Source: Candidatus Methylomirabilota bacterium
Lineage (GTDB): Bacteria > Methylomirabilota > Methylomirabilia > Methylomirabilales > 2-02-FULL-66-22
Assembly (NCBI GenBank): GCA_026387775.1
Contig: JAPLLC010000033.1
Location: forward strand, 1-44,421
Length of the DNA stretch: 44,421 nt
Reading direction: 5' to 3'
In this document: positions 26,785-35,495 of the stretch, piece after piece
Position numbering within the stretch: the first letter of the stretch is position 1
How the letters are laid out: each line of letters begins with the position of its first letter
Notes under the pieces: generated by a model
What the model was told of the DNA's origin: nothing
The model's database searches: none
The model's input: the letters and a program-made list of their open reading frames with translations, nothing else
Translations under genes and position numbers: made by a program

Positions 26785-27996
26785 TGTTGTGTTGACCACC
26801 CCGTCGGTCTTGAGCTTCGCGATCTGCTCCGCCGAGTAGCCGAGGAGGTCGCGCAGCACCTCGTCGGTGTGCTGACCCAGCATCGGGGCCGGGGCGTACA
26901 CTTCTCCCGGGGTCTCGGACAGCTTGAAGGGCGAGGCGGAGATCTGCATCTTCCCGACCACCGGCTGGTCGACCTCCACCAGCATCTGGCGATGCTCGAT
27001 GTGGGCGTCCTCGCAGATCTGCTTCAGGTTGTTGATCGGCGAATAGGGGATGCGCTCCTTCTCGAAGATCTCGCACCACTCCGCCGCCGTCTTCTTGGCC
27101 ATCTCTTTTTCCAGGATCGCCACCATCGTCTTGCGGTGGTCGCAGCGCAGCGGGTTGGTCTTGAACTCCGGGTGCTCGACCAGATCCTCGCGCCCCAGGA
27201 TCTTGCAGTACTGCGCCCACAGCTTGTCGTTCCCGATGGCGGCGATCACCCACTGGCCGTCCTTTCCCTGGAAGCCCTGGAACGGCGCGATGGAGGGATG
27301 GGCGCCACCCAGCGGACCGGCGATCTCCCCCGTGTTCACGTATCGCGCCACGGCGTTTTCCAGGACGGAGAAGAGGCTGTCCACCATGGCGATGTCGACG
27401 CACTGCCCCCGGCCGCTCCGCTCTCGATAGCGGAGCGCAGCCAGGATGCCGATGGCCCCCTGCATGCCCGCGATGATGTCCCCGACCGAGGAGCCGACCC
27501 GACACGGCGGGCCCCCCTCGGGGCCGGTGATGCTCATCAGGCCGCTGTACGCCTGGGCCACCATATCGTAGGCGGGGCGGCTGCCGTACTGTGGCAGCGT
27601 GTCGTGGCCGAAGCCGCAGATCGAGCAGTAGATGGCGCGGGGGTTGATCTTCTGCACGTCCTCCCAGCCGAATCCCAGCTTCTGCATGGTGTCCGGCCGG
27701 AAGTTCTCCAGCACGACGTCGGAGACCCGGATCAGGTCGCGCAGGATCTTCTTGCCCTCCGCGGCCTTCAGGTTCAGGACGATGCTCTTCTTGTTGCGGT
27801 TCAGGCTGATGAAATAACCGCTCCGGTTCTTGTCGTGACCACCGACGAAGGGACCGAACTCGCGGGAATCGTCCCCCTGCTCCGGCTCGATGTGGATCAC
27901 CTCGGCGCCCAGATCCGCCAGGATCATGCTGGTGGTGGGAGCCGCCAGCACGTGGCTCAGATCGGCGACACGGATACCTTCCAGGGCTCTCGGCAT
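26779..27996 (-). CDS. CaiB/BaiF-family CoA transferase
   Basis: A 405-residue class III (family III) CoA transferase, which moves CoA between two carboxylic acids, as in formyl-CoA:oxalate or succinyl-CoA-dependent transferases. The N-terminal Rossmann segment reads LEGIRVADLSHVLAAPTTSMILADLGAEVIHIEP. The catalytic aspartate lies in RGQCVDIAMVDSL, with RVGSSVGDIIAGM and SRPAYDMVAQAYSGLMS also conserved. No subgroup can be named with certainty. ATG at 27996 has GGAGG 9 nt upstream; a frame open further 5' has no support. The stop codon is contributed by the palindromic repeat. Nearby MFS and hydroxy-acid genes suggest organic-acid metabolism. Confidence 0.92.
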   Translation of the reverse strand: MPRALEGIRVADLSHVLAAPTTSMILADLGAEVIHIEPEQGDDSREFGPFVGGHDKNRSGYFISLNRNKKSIVLNLKAAEGKKILRDLIRVSDVVLENFRPDTMQKLGFGWEDVQKINPRAIYCSICGFGHDTLPQYGSRPAYDMVAQAYSGLMSITGPEGGPPCRVGSSVGDIIAGMQGAIGILAALRYRERSGRGQCVDIAMVDSLFSVLENAVARYVNTGEIAGPLGGAHPSIAPFQGFQGKDGQWVIAAIGNDKLWAQYCKILGREDLVEHPEFKTNPLRCDHRKTMVAILEKEMAKKTAAEWCEIFEKERIPYSPINNLKQICEDAHIEHRQMLVEVDQPVVGKMQISASPFKLSETPGEVYAPAPMLGQHTDEVLRDLLGYSAEQIAKLKTDGVVNTTV

Positions 27997-28202
27997 GGGA
28001 TCATCCTCCAGTGTTCGATTCCCGTCAGCGCCCACACGGAAGGCTGGGGGCACCGTCTCCTCTTGGCCACGATGGCCGCACAGCGGCAGGCACCGCACAA
28101 CGCGGATTCAATGATGCACCGTCCTCTCCGCGCGGTCAACAGGTACCGCGTCCCCGCACGGAAATTGTCTGCTCTCACGAAGTTGCAAGATGCGTGTCTG
28201 TG

Positions 28203-28330
28203 CAGGCTGCTCAAGAGCCCGCTTTCGCCCAGGCTGCTCAAAAAGGCCCAGATGCAAGGCGGCGCGCGTAAGGCGGGGTACCCAGCCGCCGGCTGGGTCC
28301 CCGCAGATGGGCCTTTTTCAGCAGCCTGCG
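28203..28330. repeat. Dispersed palindromic repeat, copy 2
   Basis: This is a shorter copy: CAGGCTGCTCAAGAGCCCG, CAGGCTGCTCAAAAAGGCCC and AGATGCAAGGCG, ending GCAGATGGGCCTTTTTCAGC and AGCCTGC. The centre differs from copy 1 and carries CCCAGCCGCCGGCTGGG. The TGA stop of the MFS gene (28318-28320) lies in the right arm. Confidence 0.88.
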
Positions 28331-29544
28331 GGGGCGCCCCCCCGCTCCTCCGGCGACCCGGGCCGGCCCAGGGTCAGCGCCGCCAGGACCGTGACGGCGA
28401 CAAAGAGGAGACCCGTGGCCAGGAACGCCGCGCGCAGCGAGAACCAGACGGCGCAGGCGGCCCCCAGGAGAGGCGCCAGCGTCCGCCCCACGGAGGTGAC
28501 CGAGTTGTCGATGCCGTACACGCACCCCTCGTCCCCGCTCTGCGAGTTGCGCGCCAGCAGGGCGGAGAGGGAGGGGATCAGCCCCCCGACGCTACCACCC
28601 GCCAGGGCCTGAAGCGCCAAGAGCTGCCAGACGTCCGTCACCCAGGCCTGGGGCAGATAAGACAGCGTGGCCGCGACCCCGCACCAGAAGATCACCCGAC
28701 CATGACCGATCCGATCTCCCAGCCGCCCGAGGGAGACCGCGGTGGCGGTGCTGACCACCGACGAGATCCCCACGATCAGTCCGGTGAGGCTGGCCGTCCG
28801 GGTGGTGCCCGGCACCAGCATCGCCACGAAGAGGGGCAACAGCGGCTCCATCGTAGCCCGCCCGGTCGCCACCAGAAAGCGCAGGCCGAGTGCCCAGTCC
28901 AGTTGCGGGTTCGAGAGCACGCGCTGCCAGTCCCGCAGAAACCCTGCACCGGCCGCCCCCCGCTGCTTCGTACGCACGAAGGGATCCTGCACCCCCAACC
29001 AGACGCTCACGCCGGACAGCAGCAGGATCGCCGAGGTGATCGCGAACGTGACCCGGAAACCGACCAGATCCGCCAGGACGCCACCCAGCAAGGGACCGGC
29101 CGAGACCCCGCTCCACAGCCCCACCTGCAAGAGCCCCATGGCGTACCCGGTCCGCTCCCGGGGGGCCACCGACGCCACCAGGGCGTTCGACGCGGCAATG
29201 ACTCCGGTCAGGAGACCCTGGACCGCCCGCAGGGCCACGAGCTGCTCTGCACTGGTCACGAACCCCATCAAGAGGATCACCACCGCGCCGCCCACCGTGG
29301 CCCGCATCACCATCAGCTTACGGCCGAACCGATCGGCGACGACTCCCCAGAAGGGAGAGGCGATCGCCATCGTGAACGCCTGGACCGAGAAGACCAGGCC
29401 CGACAATACCTCGATGCTCCAACTGGAGGGAGAACTGAGCTGCTTGACGTACAGAGGCAGGAACGGAAAAATGATGGAGAAGGCCAGGGCAGAGGTAAAC
29501 TGCACACCGACCATCAGGGCCAGGGTCCGTTGCCAGGAGGGCAT
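28318..29544 (-). CDS. MFS transporter (drug/proton antiporter type)
   Basis: A 408-residue twelve-helix major facilitator protein. It begins MPSWQRTLALMVGVQFTSALAFSIIFPFLPLYV. The loop 2-3 signature GVVADRFGRKLMVMRATVGG and motif C-like GVSAGPLLGGVLADLVGFR in TM5 place it with the DHA1 drug:H+ antiporters. The second-half loop GRLGDRIGHGRVI repeats motif A. The substrate is unknown. The final residues (GAPAGC) and TGA are encoded in palindromic repeat copy 2, so the repeat has replaced or trimmed the original C-terminus. The first 326 bp of the gene region recur at 38801-39126. Confidence 0.9.
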   Translation of the reverse strand: MPSWQRTLALMVGVQFTSALAFSIIFPFLPLYVKQLSSPSSWSIEVLSGLVFSVQAFTMAIASPFWGVVADRFGRKLMVMRATVGGAVVILLMGFVTSAEQLVALRAVQGLLTGVIAASNALVASVAPRERTGYAMGLLQVGLWSGVSAGPLLGGVLADLVGFRVTFAITSAILLLSGVSVWLGVQDPFVRTKQRGAAGAGFLRDWQRVLSNPQLDWALGLRFLVATGRATMEPLLPLFVAMLVPGTTRTASLTGLIVGISSVVSTATAVSLGRLGDRIGHGRVIFWCGVAATLSYLPQAWVTDVWQLLALQALAGGSVGGLIPSLSALLARNSQSGDEGCVYGIDNSVTSVGRTLAPLLGAACAVWFSLRAAFLATGLLFVAVTVLAALTLGRPGSPEERGGAPAGC

Positions 29545-29577
29545 CTTGGGTGAATGCTCCGCGCCGTCAGAAGTCGG
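29252..29577. repeat. Direct repeat, left copy (MFS gene 5' part)
   Basis: This 326-bp stretch covers the first about 97 codons of the MFS gene and about 33 bp upstream. It matches 38801-39126 with about 14 differences (about 96% identity) in the same orientation. The two copies flank 9.2 kb. Confidence 0.93.
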
Positions 29578-29659
29578 TGGGTGACAAGAGTGCGAGTGTC
29601 CCCTCTCACGTGCGACGGTCTACGCGTTCGGTCGCACTCCAGCGGGCGACCAGTTGTTG

Positions 29660-30240
29660 CTAGGCGGCGAATGTGAACCGGGTTCCCACGGCACTGAAAA
29701 CGAACTGGTCTGGCATGTCTTTGGCGAAGGCCTGGATCGCCTGGAATCCGGTGCAATGTGTCGGAACAATGTAGCTCGGGCCGATTGCCTTGATGTCGGT
29801 AACGGTGCGCTGGATTACTTCCGGTCGAGTCCCCGTGAGATGGAAACCGCCGACAACGGCGTGGACTCGGTTTATCCCGGTAATCTTTTGCGCTTGTTTC
29901 ACCGCGTTGACGATTCCTCGGTGCGCGCACCCGGAGAGGACGACCAAGCCTCCTCCCTTCAGGTTCAGCACGACGGCGCGCTCGCCGGGGAAGACGCCCT
30001 GCACGAACTGATCGCCGCGCTTGAGCACCAAGCGGGGCGCGACCTTTTCGTATTCGGTCACCATGTCAATATTGCCAGAAAAGAAGGCCCCGGGAACCAG
30101 CGCGGTCGGCTCCTTCGTCTCGACGATCCGGACGCATCCGAGCGCTTCCAGTCCAGTAAGGTTCACGTTCAACAGGTCCATGTTTCGCAACACGCCATGC
30201 GTATCGGTCCCGTATCGATAGCACGCCATAGTGAAGAGGC
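29660..30240 (-). pseudogene. Remnant of MBL-fold metallohydrolase
   Basis: About 189 codons match the C-terminal half of the metallo-beta-lactamase group annotated near dihydropterin/RFA-P-synthase-like proteins: VETKEPTALVPGAFFSGNIDMVTEYE, LSGCAHRGIVNAVKQAQKITGINRVHAVVGGFHLTG, VPTHCTGFQAIQAF. Upstream, GTDTHGVLRNMDLLNVNLTGLEAL corresponds to the segment normally just before the HxHxDH metal motif. Here it joins straight to GCVRIVETKEP, so the metal motif and surrounding about 60 residues are missing. The gene also lacks its N-terminus, which stops near the tctC end at 30292. A functional metal site is unlikely. Confidence 0.7.
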
Positions 30241-30291
30241 TGAGGACCCGATGCGCCTGTCAGGGCTATCCGGACTCGATCCCGAGGCGCC

Positions 30292-31257
30292 CTACTTCTT
30301 GATGCGCCCCAGTTCCTTCATGATCACCTCGTATTCGACCATCTTCTTCTTCACCAGGGCCAGGGAAGCCTCGGGACCCATGAATTCGGTCTTGAAGCCG
30401 TTCTGGTCCATCTTCTTCTTGACATCCGGATCCTTCATGACCTTGTCGAAGGCGTCGGCGAGGACCTTGACGACCTCATCCGGCGTTCCCGGAGGAGCGG
30501 CCACGCCCCGGTAGGCCCCCTCCACGATGTCATATCCCTGCTCCTTGAAGGTCGGCACGTCGGATAGGACGTCCATCCGGGACTCCGAGGCGATGGCCAG
30601 GGCGCGGAACTTGCCCTTATACTGTGTTCCCATGGTGGAGTAGGCCATCAGGGCGGTCACATGGCTCCCCAGGAGGGCCGGGATGGCGGACCCGGTTCCA
30701 CTGAAGGGGACATAGGTCAACTGGATGCCGGCGGCCTTGTTGAGCATCGTGGTCCCGAGATCGTTCGCCGACGAGGTGCCGCTGCCCCCCGCGGTCACGG
30801 CGCCCGGATTCTTCTTAGCGTACTCGACGAAGTCCTTGAGGGTCTTGTAGGGGCTGTCATTTCTGACGAGGAGGAGATTCGGCGTGCTCTCGAACATGTA
30901 GATGTTCTTGAGGTCCAGTGTCTTGTACCCGGGATTGCCCATCTCGAGGGGCTGGAGGGCGATGTGGGGCAGGTTGTGGCCGGCGATGGTGTAGCCGTCG
31001 GGCTTGGCCGTGACCAACTCCGACCAGCAGAGGGCCCCCCCGCCCCCGATCTTGTAGTTGATGTTCACGTCCTGGCCGAGGACCTTCTTCAGGGGCTGTT
31101 CCTGGAACCGGGCGGTGATGTCCGACTCTCCGCCGGGATTGAAACAGATGTTGTAGGTGATGCGCTTGGTGGGAAATCCCGCCGCCCCGGCCGCGCCGCC
31201 CCCGACCAGGGCCAGGGTGGCAAAGAGGGCGAGAAAACCGATGGCCAGTCTTTTCAT
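30292..31257 (-). CDS. tctC: Tripartite tricarboxylate transporter substrate-binding protein (TctC/Bug family)
   Basis: A 321-residue periplasmic binding protein. The signal peptide is MKRLAIGFLALFATLALVGGGAAGAAG. Bug-family features are FPTKRITYNICFNPGGESDITAR, GGGALCWSELVTAKPDGYTIAG and YKTLKDFVEYAKKNPGAVTAGGSGTSSANDLGT, where TctC proteins bind the carboxylate via two beta-strand/helix turns. The ligand is a small carboxylic or hydroxy acid; the neighbouring LarA-like and tartrate-dehydrogenase-like genes suggest a hydroxy acid. ATG at 31257 has AGGAGG 7 nt upstream. It follows tctA in the minus-strand order tctB-tctA-tctC. Confidence 0.93.
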   Translation of the reverse strand: MKRLAIGFLALFATLALVGGGAAGAAGFPTKRITYNICFNPGGESDITARFQEQPLKKVLGQDVNINYKIGGGGALCWSELVTAKPDGYTIAGHNLPHIALQPLEMGNPGYKTLDLKNIYMFESTPNLLLVRNDSPYKTLKDFVEYAKKNPGAVTAGGSGTSSANDLGTTMLNKAAGIQLTYVPFSGTGSAIPALLGSHVTALMAYSTMGTQYKGKFRALAIASESRMDVLSDVPTFKEQGYDIVEGAYRGVAAPPGTPDEVVKVLADAFDKVMKDPDVKKKMDQNGFKTEFMGPEASLALVKKKMVEYEVIMKELGRIKK

Positions 31258-31350
31258 GGCGTTCCTCCTGTTGTGAAACGAGTTGCCGCTCCGTGTCTCT
31301 CCGACGTCAGCATGGCCCGTGCGAGAAGGGTCATTCACTTCCTGAAAGAC

Positions 31351-32862
31351 TCAATCCGGATCCTCCAGGGCAATCTCGGGTGCCTTGGCACGTATCTGAG
31401 CCCAGATTCCCCGCCCGATCGAGAGGAGGGCCAGCGCCATGAACACGGCCGAGATGGGCCGGGTGAAGAAGATCAGCGGCGACCCCTGCGAGATGAGGAG
31501 AGACTGCCCCAGGGCGGTCTCCAGCATCTGGGCCAGAACGCTCGCCAGGACCATGGGGGCGACGGGGAAGCCGAGTTTCCGCATGAAATAGCCGAGCACC
31601 CCGAAGAGGAGCATGACCCACACGTCGAACGGCTGAAACCGGATGCTGTAGGTTCCGATCATGGCGCATAAGACGATCATCGGCCCCAGGATATAGAAGG
31701 GGATGTTGCAGATCTTGGCCCACATCCCGACCAGGGGCAGATTGAGGACCAGAAGCATGACGTTGCCGATATACATGCTGGCGATCACCGCCCAGACGAA
31801 CTGGGGATTCTGGGCGAAGAGCATCGGCCCGGGCTGGAGGCCGTACATCATGAGGCCGCCAAGGAGGATTGCCATCGAGGGCGCCGTGGGCAGTCCGAAC
31901 GAGAAGAGCGGCACGAAGCCGGCGGTCGAGGTGGCGTTGTTCGCCCCTTCCGGGGCGCAGACCCCCTCGATCGCCCCCTTCCCGAACCGCTCGGGATGCT
32001 TGGAGAACCGCTTTTCGAGATCGTAGGCCACGAACGTCGTGACTGACGGGGCGCATCCGGGGAGCAGTCCCAGGAAGAAGCCGACCGCCGTGCACCGGAT
32101 CATCGTCCACCTACACTGCTTGATATCGGCCCAGCAGGTCGGCAACCAGCTGGTAATCTTCATCTCGCTGATGGCGACAATCCGCTGCTCCACGTTGATC
32201 ATCACTTCGCTGATCGCGAAGAGCCCCACGATCACGCTGATGAAATCCACCCCGGCATTCAGCGTCACGGTGCCGAAGGTCAGCCGGGCGGCGCCGGTCA
32301 GCGGATCCTGGCCGATCAGGGCGGCGCCGAGCCCCAGGGCCATGGAGATCAACCCCTTCAGCAGGGCACGGCCGGAGAGGCTGATCACCAGGCTGAGCCC
32401 CATGAACATCAGGGCAAAATATTCCGGCGGGCCGAAGACCACGGCAAACTCGGCCAGCATGGGGGCAAAGAAGGTCAGGGCGATCACGCTGAGCGTTCCC
32501 GCGACGAACGAGGAGATGGCGGAGATGGCCAAGGCCGGGCCTGCCCTCCCCTGCTTGGCCATCTCGTAGCCGTCGATCGCCGTCGGCACGGACGAGGCCT
32601 CGCCGGGGATATTCACTAAGATCGACGTCGTCGACCCCCCGTACATGGCGCCGTAGTAGATGGCCGCCATCATGATGATCGCCGACGTCGGGGGAAGCAC
32701 CGTGGTCAGGGGCAGCAGGATCGCGATCCCGGAGACGGGCCCGATGCCGGGCAGCACCCCGACCAGCGTCCCGATGAAACAGCCGACCAGCGCCCAGAAG
32801 AGATTCTGCACAGAGAGGGCGGTCGCAAAGCCCTGGATGAGATAGTCGAAGGAAAACCCCAT
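31351..32862 (-). CDS. tctA: Tripartite tricarboxylate transporter large membrane subunit TctA
   Basis: A 503-residue protein with about 11-12 helices. Family motifs are GTLVGVLPGIGPVSGIAILLPLT, YYGAMYGGSTTSILVNIPGEASSVPTAIDGYEMAKQGRAGPAL and EGVCAPEGANNATSTAGFVPLFSFGLPTAPSMAILLGGLMMYGLQPGP. It carries the substrate across the inner membrane using an ion gradient, fed by TctC. ATG at 32862 is 9 nt after the tctB stop, with GGGGGA upstream. Confidence 0.95.
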   Translation of the reverse strand: MGFSFDYLIQGFATALSVQNLFWALVGCFIGTLVGVLPGIGPVSGIAILLPLTTVLPPTSAIIMMAAIYYGAMYGGSTTSILVNIPGEASSVPTAIDGYEMAKQGRAGPALAISAISSFVAGTLSVIALTFFAPMLAEFAVVFGPPEYFALMFMGLSLVISLSGRALLKGLISMALGLGAALIGQDPLTGAARLTFGTVTLNAGVDFISVIVGLFAISEVMINVEQRIVAISEMKITSWLPTCWADIKQCRWTMIRCTAVGFFLGLLPGCAPSVTTFVAYDLEKRFSKHPERFGKGAIEGVCAPEGANNATSTAGFVPLFSFGLPTAPSMAILLGGLMMYGLQPGPMLFAQNPQFVWAVIASMYIGNVMLLVLNLPLVGMWAKICNIPFYILGPMIVLCAMIGTYSIRFQPFDVWVMLLFGVLGYFMRKLGFPVAPMVLASVLAQMLETALGQSLLISQGSPLIFFTRPISAVFMALALLSIGRGIWAQIRAKAPEIALEDPD

Positions 32863-32871
32863 GCCGTCCCC

Positions 32872-33336
32872 CTATTCAAACAGGAAGCCCGCCGGAAACG
32901 AGAGCCCCAGCACTCGAATGAACAGGATGTACGAGATGCCCCCGGTAATCAGGCCGATCACCAGCGCCATCAACCATTTCTCCCGTTTCAGATACCAGAT
33001 GGCAAAGGTGAGGTAGAGAAACGTGCTGAGGGGCAGGCCCAGCGGATCCATCAGGGCGATGTACCCGGCCAGACTGACGAGACTCACCACGATCGTCCGG
33101 ACGCCCTCGCGGTCCGGCCACGCGATCACGGGATCCTCCCCCCGGAGCGTCCAGGTCTTGAGCGCCAGCCCGCCGCCGCACAGGAGCAGCAGGCACCCGA
33201 CGACGTAGGGAAAGGTGCGCGGGGAGAGGCGATGGACCCCCGCCTCCGAAATCCACGCCGATGTAGACAGCACGAAAATGCCGACCATAGCCACGAGACA
33301 CCCCGCGGTGATATCGGCCGCTCTTTGTGTCTTCAC
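32872..33336 (-). CDS. tctB: Tripartite tricarboxylate transporter small membrane subunit TctB
   Basis: A 154-residue protein with four helices: ADITAGCLVAMVGIFVLSTS, TFPYVVGCLLLLCGGGLALK, TIVVSLVSLAGYIALMDPLGLPLSTFLYLTFAIW and LMALVIGLITGGISYILFIRVL. This matches the small TTT subunit. The start is GTG at 33336, with GGAGG 5 nt upstream; the tctB stub at 35.3 kb has the same GGAGG-N5-GTGAAG, supporting this choice over the GTG two codons earlier. It heads tctB-tctA-tctC. Confidence 0.9.
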   Translation of the reverse strand: MKTQRAADITAGCLVAMVGIFVLSTSAWISEAGVHRLSPRTFPYVVGCLLLLCGGGLALKTWTLRGEDPVIAWPDREGVRTIVVSLVSLAGYIALMDPLGLPLSTFLYLTFAIWYLKREKWLMALVIGLITGGISYILFIRVLGLSFPAGFLFE

Positions 33337-33614
33337 ATTCACCTCCGAATGTTACGCACCGTTCGAGGCAGCCCAGCCTGTCCATATACCCGCGATACCA
33401 CCGGCAAGTCTCCGGGGGATATCACGGCCGTATGGGGCAGCAGTGTCTTACCATGATCAAAGTCGCTCGTGATAGAGAAAACTACGGCGCGATGCCTGCG
33501 CCGGACATCGCACCCCACGCCTTCAGGTCGGTTTTCCTCTTCGGTCGTCGCCAGTTGGCGCGCCTCCATTTGACAACGAAGACCAACCGGGAATCCTGGG
33601 AGATCCGCAGCCAG

Positions 33615-33870
33615 TCACTCGATGCGGAACCGCTGAATGATCTCCTCGGGAATCTCCAGTCCCAGCCCCGGTTGTTGCGGCGGCATCATCCGGCCGTTCT
33701 TCATCACAGCGGGCTCCGCAAACGCCCCCGAGACCCAGGGCATGTGCTCGATTTCGTCAAACGACCCCAAGTTGGGCTGGAGGGAATCCACTTGCACGAA
33801 GTCATAGCCAAAGCCCCAGAGTTGGCCCACCGGCAGGTATACGGGCCACAGCCCGATGCTGGCCGCCCTT
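33615..33870 (-). pseudogene. C-terminal remnant of enolase-superfamily (mandelate racemase-like) enzyme
   Basis: About 71-85 codons end AVMKNGRMMPPQQPGLGLEIPEEIIQRFRIE, the characteristic tail of mandelate racemase/muconate lactonising enzymes and sugar-acid dehydratases (NG-x-PxxPGLGxE). The barrel and catalytic residues are absent. The frame runs upstream only to the end of the larA-like gene. The gap between it and tctB (33337-33614) holds no recognisable gene. It shows that an acid-sugar dehydratase gene once stood here. Confidence 0.65.
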
Positions 33871-33873
33871 ACC

Positions 33874-35148
33874 CTACTTGACCGGTGTGGCGTTGAGTGG
33901 AACGGTCAAGGCCCCCATCGGCATCAACGTGATACTGGGCGTGGGGCCGAGTTTCTGGTAAGCCAAGGCCAGCGCCTGTTCGACAGTCTGTGCTGGCGTG
34001 AAGAGCAGCATGCGGGAGAACTCGGGGTCCATGCCGGAGACCAGAATGAACTCCGCCTTCTTCATCAGCCGGGTGACCGCATAGGCCTTGTGTGCGCCGA
34101 TTTCGAACTTCGCTCGCAGCACGGCCTCGACCCGCTCCGGCGTCTTGCACTCCCGCATCATTTGCTCGTAATGGGCGGAGCCGGAGCCTTCGCAGCATTC
34201 ACCTAAGATGATGACCACGCCCCCTTTCCTGACCGCGCACCAGGTGTTATCCATCGTCTTCTGCAGTTGGTAGACGTTGATGTCCTTGGGATACCCGCCG
34301 CAGGACGCGATGACCAGATCCGCCTCCCGCTTGACCTCCGCCCCATAGACCTGGCCGACGAAGACGCACGCCTCCCTGTGTGCCTTGATGTAGTCGCCGG
34401 CAAACACCTTGAGAAACCGCTTGTCCTCGTCCAGGACGACATTGAGCAGAAACGAGGGGCGACACATCTCCACCCCTTCGATTTGATCGAGGTACACGGG
34501 ATTGCCATCCAGGCGGCCGATGACGGCGTTGGGATCGAACATCATGCTGTGGTTGTGGCGGATCGTCTCGTAGGCGGCGACGCCGGGCAACATGGCCTTA
34601 CGCCCACCCCCATACCCCGCGAAGAAGTGGTGGACGATGCTACCGGTACAGATGATGTGATCCACCTCGGTCACCAGCTTGTTGAACCCGACCTTCGTCC
34701 CCCGGGAGGTTGTCCCGAAGAAGGTGAACTGGTGGTCATCGAGGGGGTCAGTGTTGTGCATCTTCACCCGGGCCGCGACCGCGGTGCCGACCTCCTCCGT
34801 CATCTCCGCCTCCGTCATTGCCCGGTGCGTCCCCAGCGAAAACACGACCCGCATGTTGGCGTCCGGCACGCCGACGGCATTCAGCTCATCTAGCAGGATC
34901 GGCATGAAGACGTCGCTGCGCGCCACCCGGGTGGGGTCGTTGACGATGAAGGCCACGGTCTGCCCGGGCTGGACGAACTCCCGCAAGGGCGGCGAGCCGA
35001 TCGGGTGACGGATGGCCTCGGTGACGGCCGCGGTCGGATCCGCGAGCTCGGGAAACCGCTTGATGGTAAGCTCGTCAATCACCAGCGCCGGATCGAGAGA
35101 AAACGTCAGCTGGCCCTTTCCGTAACGAAACTTGTACACTTTCATCAT
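33874..35148 (-). CDS. LarA-family nickel-pincer racemase/epimerase
   Basis: A 424-residue LarA-type protein. Lactate racemase LarA uses the nickel-pincer nucleotide (NPN) bound covalently to a lysine. The key residues fall at nearly the same numbers as in the L. plantarum enzyme: His108 (SLGTHRAM), His173-His174 (IVHHFFAGYGGGRK), Lys184 of GGGRK and His198/His200 (IRHNHSM). The later YPKDINVYQLQK segment (287-297) fits the Gln/Lys substrate site. The substrate is a 2-hydroxy acid; lactate is not proven, as the family is diverse. The NPN-synthesis genes larB, larC and larE are not in the window. ATG at 35148 has GAGGGAG upstream. The setting with a malate/tartrate-type dehydrogenase and a TTT importer suggests it inverts the imported hydroxy acid. 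Confidence 0.87.
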   Translation of the reverse strand: MMKVYKFRYGKGQLTFSLDPALVIDELTIKRFPELADPTAAVTEAIRHPIGSPPLREFVQPGQTVAFIVNDPTRVARSDVFMPILLDELNAVGVPDANMRVVFSLGTHRAMTEAEMTEEVGTAVAARVKMHNTDPLDDHQFTFFGTTSRGTKVGFNKLVTEVDHIICTGSIVHHFFAGYGGGRKAMLPGVAAYETIRHNHSMMFDPNAVIGRLDGNPVYLDQIEGVEMCRPSFLLNVVLDEDKRFLKVFAGDYIKAHREACVFVGQVYGAEVKREADLVIASCGGYPKDINVYQLQKTMDNTWCAVRKGGVVIILGECCEGSGSAHYEQMMRECKTPERVEAVLRAKFEIGAHKAYAVTRLMKKAEFILVSGMDPEFSRMLLFTPAQTVEQALALAYQKLGPTPSITLMPMGALTVPLNATPVK

Positions 35149-35241
35149 TCATCACTCCCTCACGGCTTAGGGGAGCCCCTTGCTCAGCCTTTCCTCTGTT
35201 TGATGCTTCCCCGGCTTGGAGTAGGCGATACTTCTCAGCCG

Positions 35242-35319
35242 CTACCGAACGAAGATGCCGAGCGCAGCAACGAAACATCCTACGGCGATATCGGCAACTC
35301 TTTGCGTCTTCACGTGCAC
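35242..35319 (-). pseudogene. 5' stub of a second tctB gene
   Basis: From a GTG at 35319 or 35313, the sequence reads VKTQRVADIAVGCFVAALGIFVR then TAG. This aligns with the TctB start VKTQRAADITAGCLVAMVGIFVLS. The ribosome site (GGAGG-N5-GTGAAG) is also conserved. Only about 23 codons remain, between the tartrate-type dehydrogenase and the larA-like gene. The rest of 35149-35495 has no recognisable gene. Confidence 0.7.
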
Positions 35320-35495
35320 CTCCGACTGTCACACTCGGTCAGGTGAATTCACCGATGGCTCCGGACCGTGATCCTTATATCAATCATGGCGTTGGCCAAC
35401 GCAGAACACGCCTGGTTTCGCCATCAGATCTGTTCCTGGACATGCCCATCTTCACGAGCTCCAGCACAGTCCCACGGTAGATGAATTCCATCCGA

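Noticed and set aside
26458-29553. Plus-strand open frame of about 1030 codons across the CoA transferase and MFS genes
   Set aside because: It is Arg/His/Gln-rich without motifs and is antisense to two well-supported genes and a repeat.
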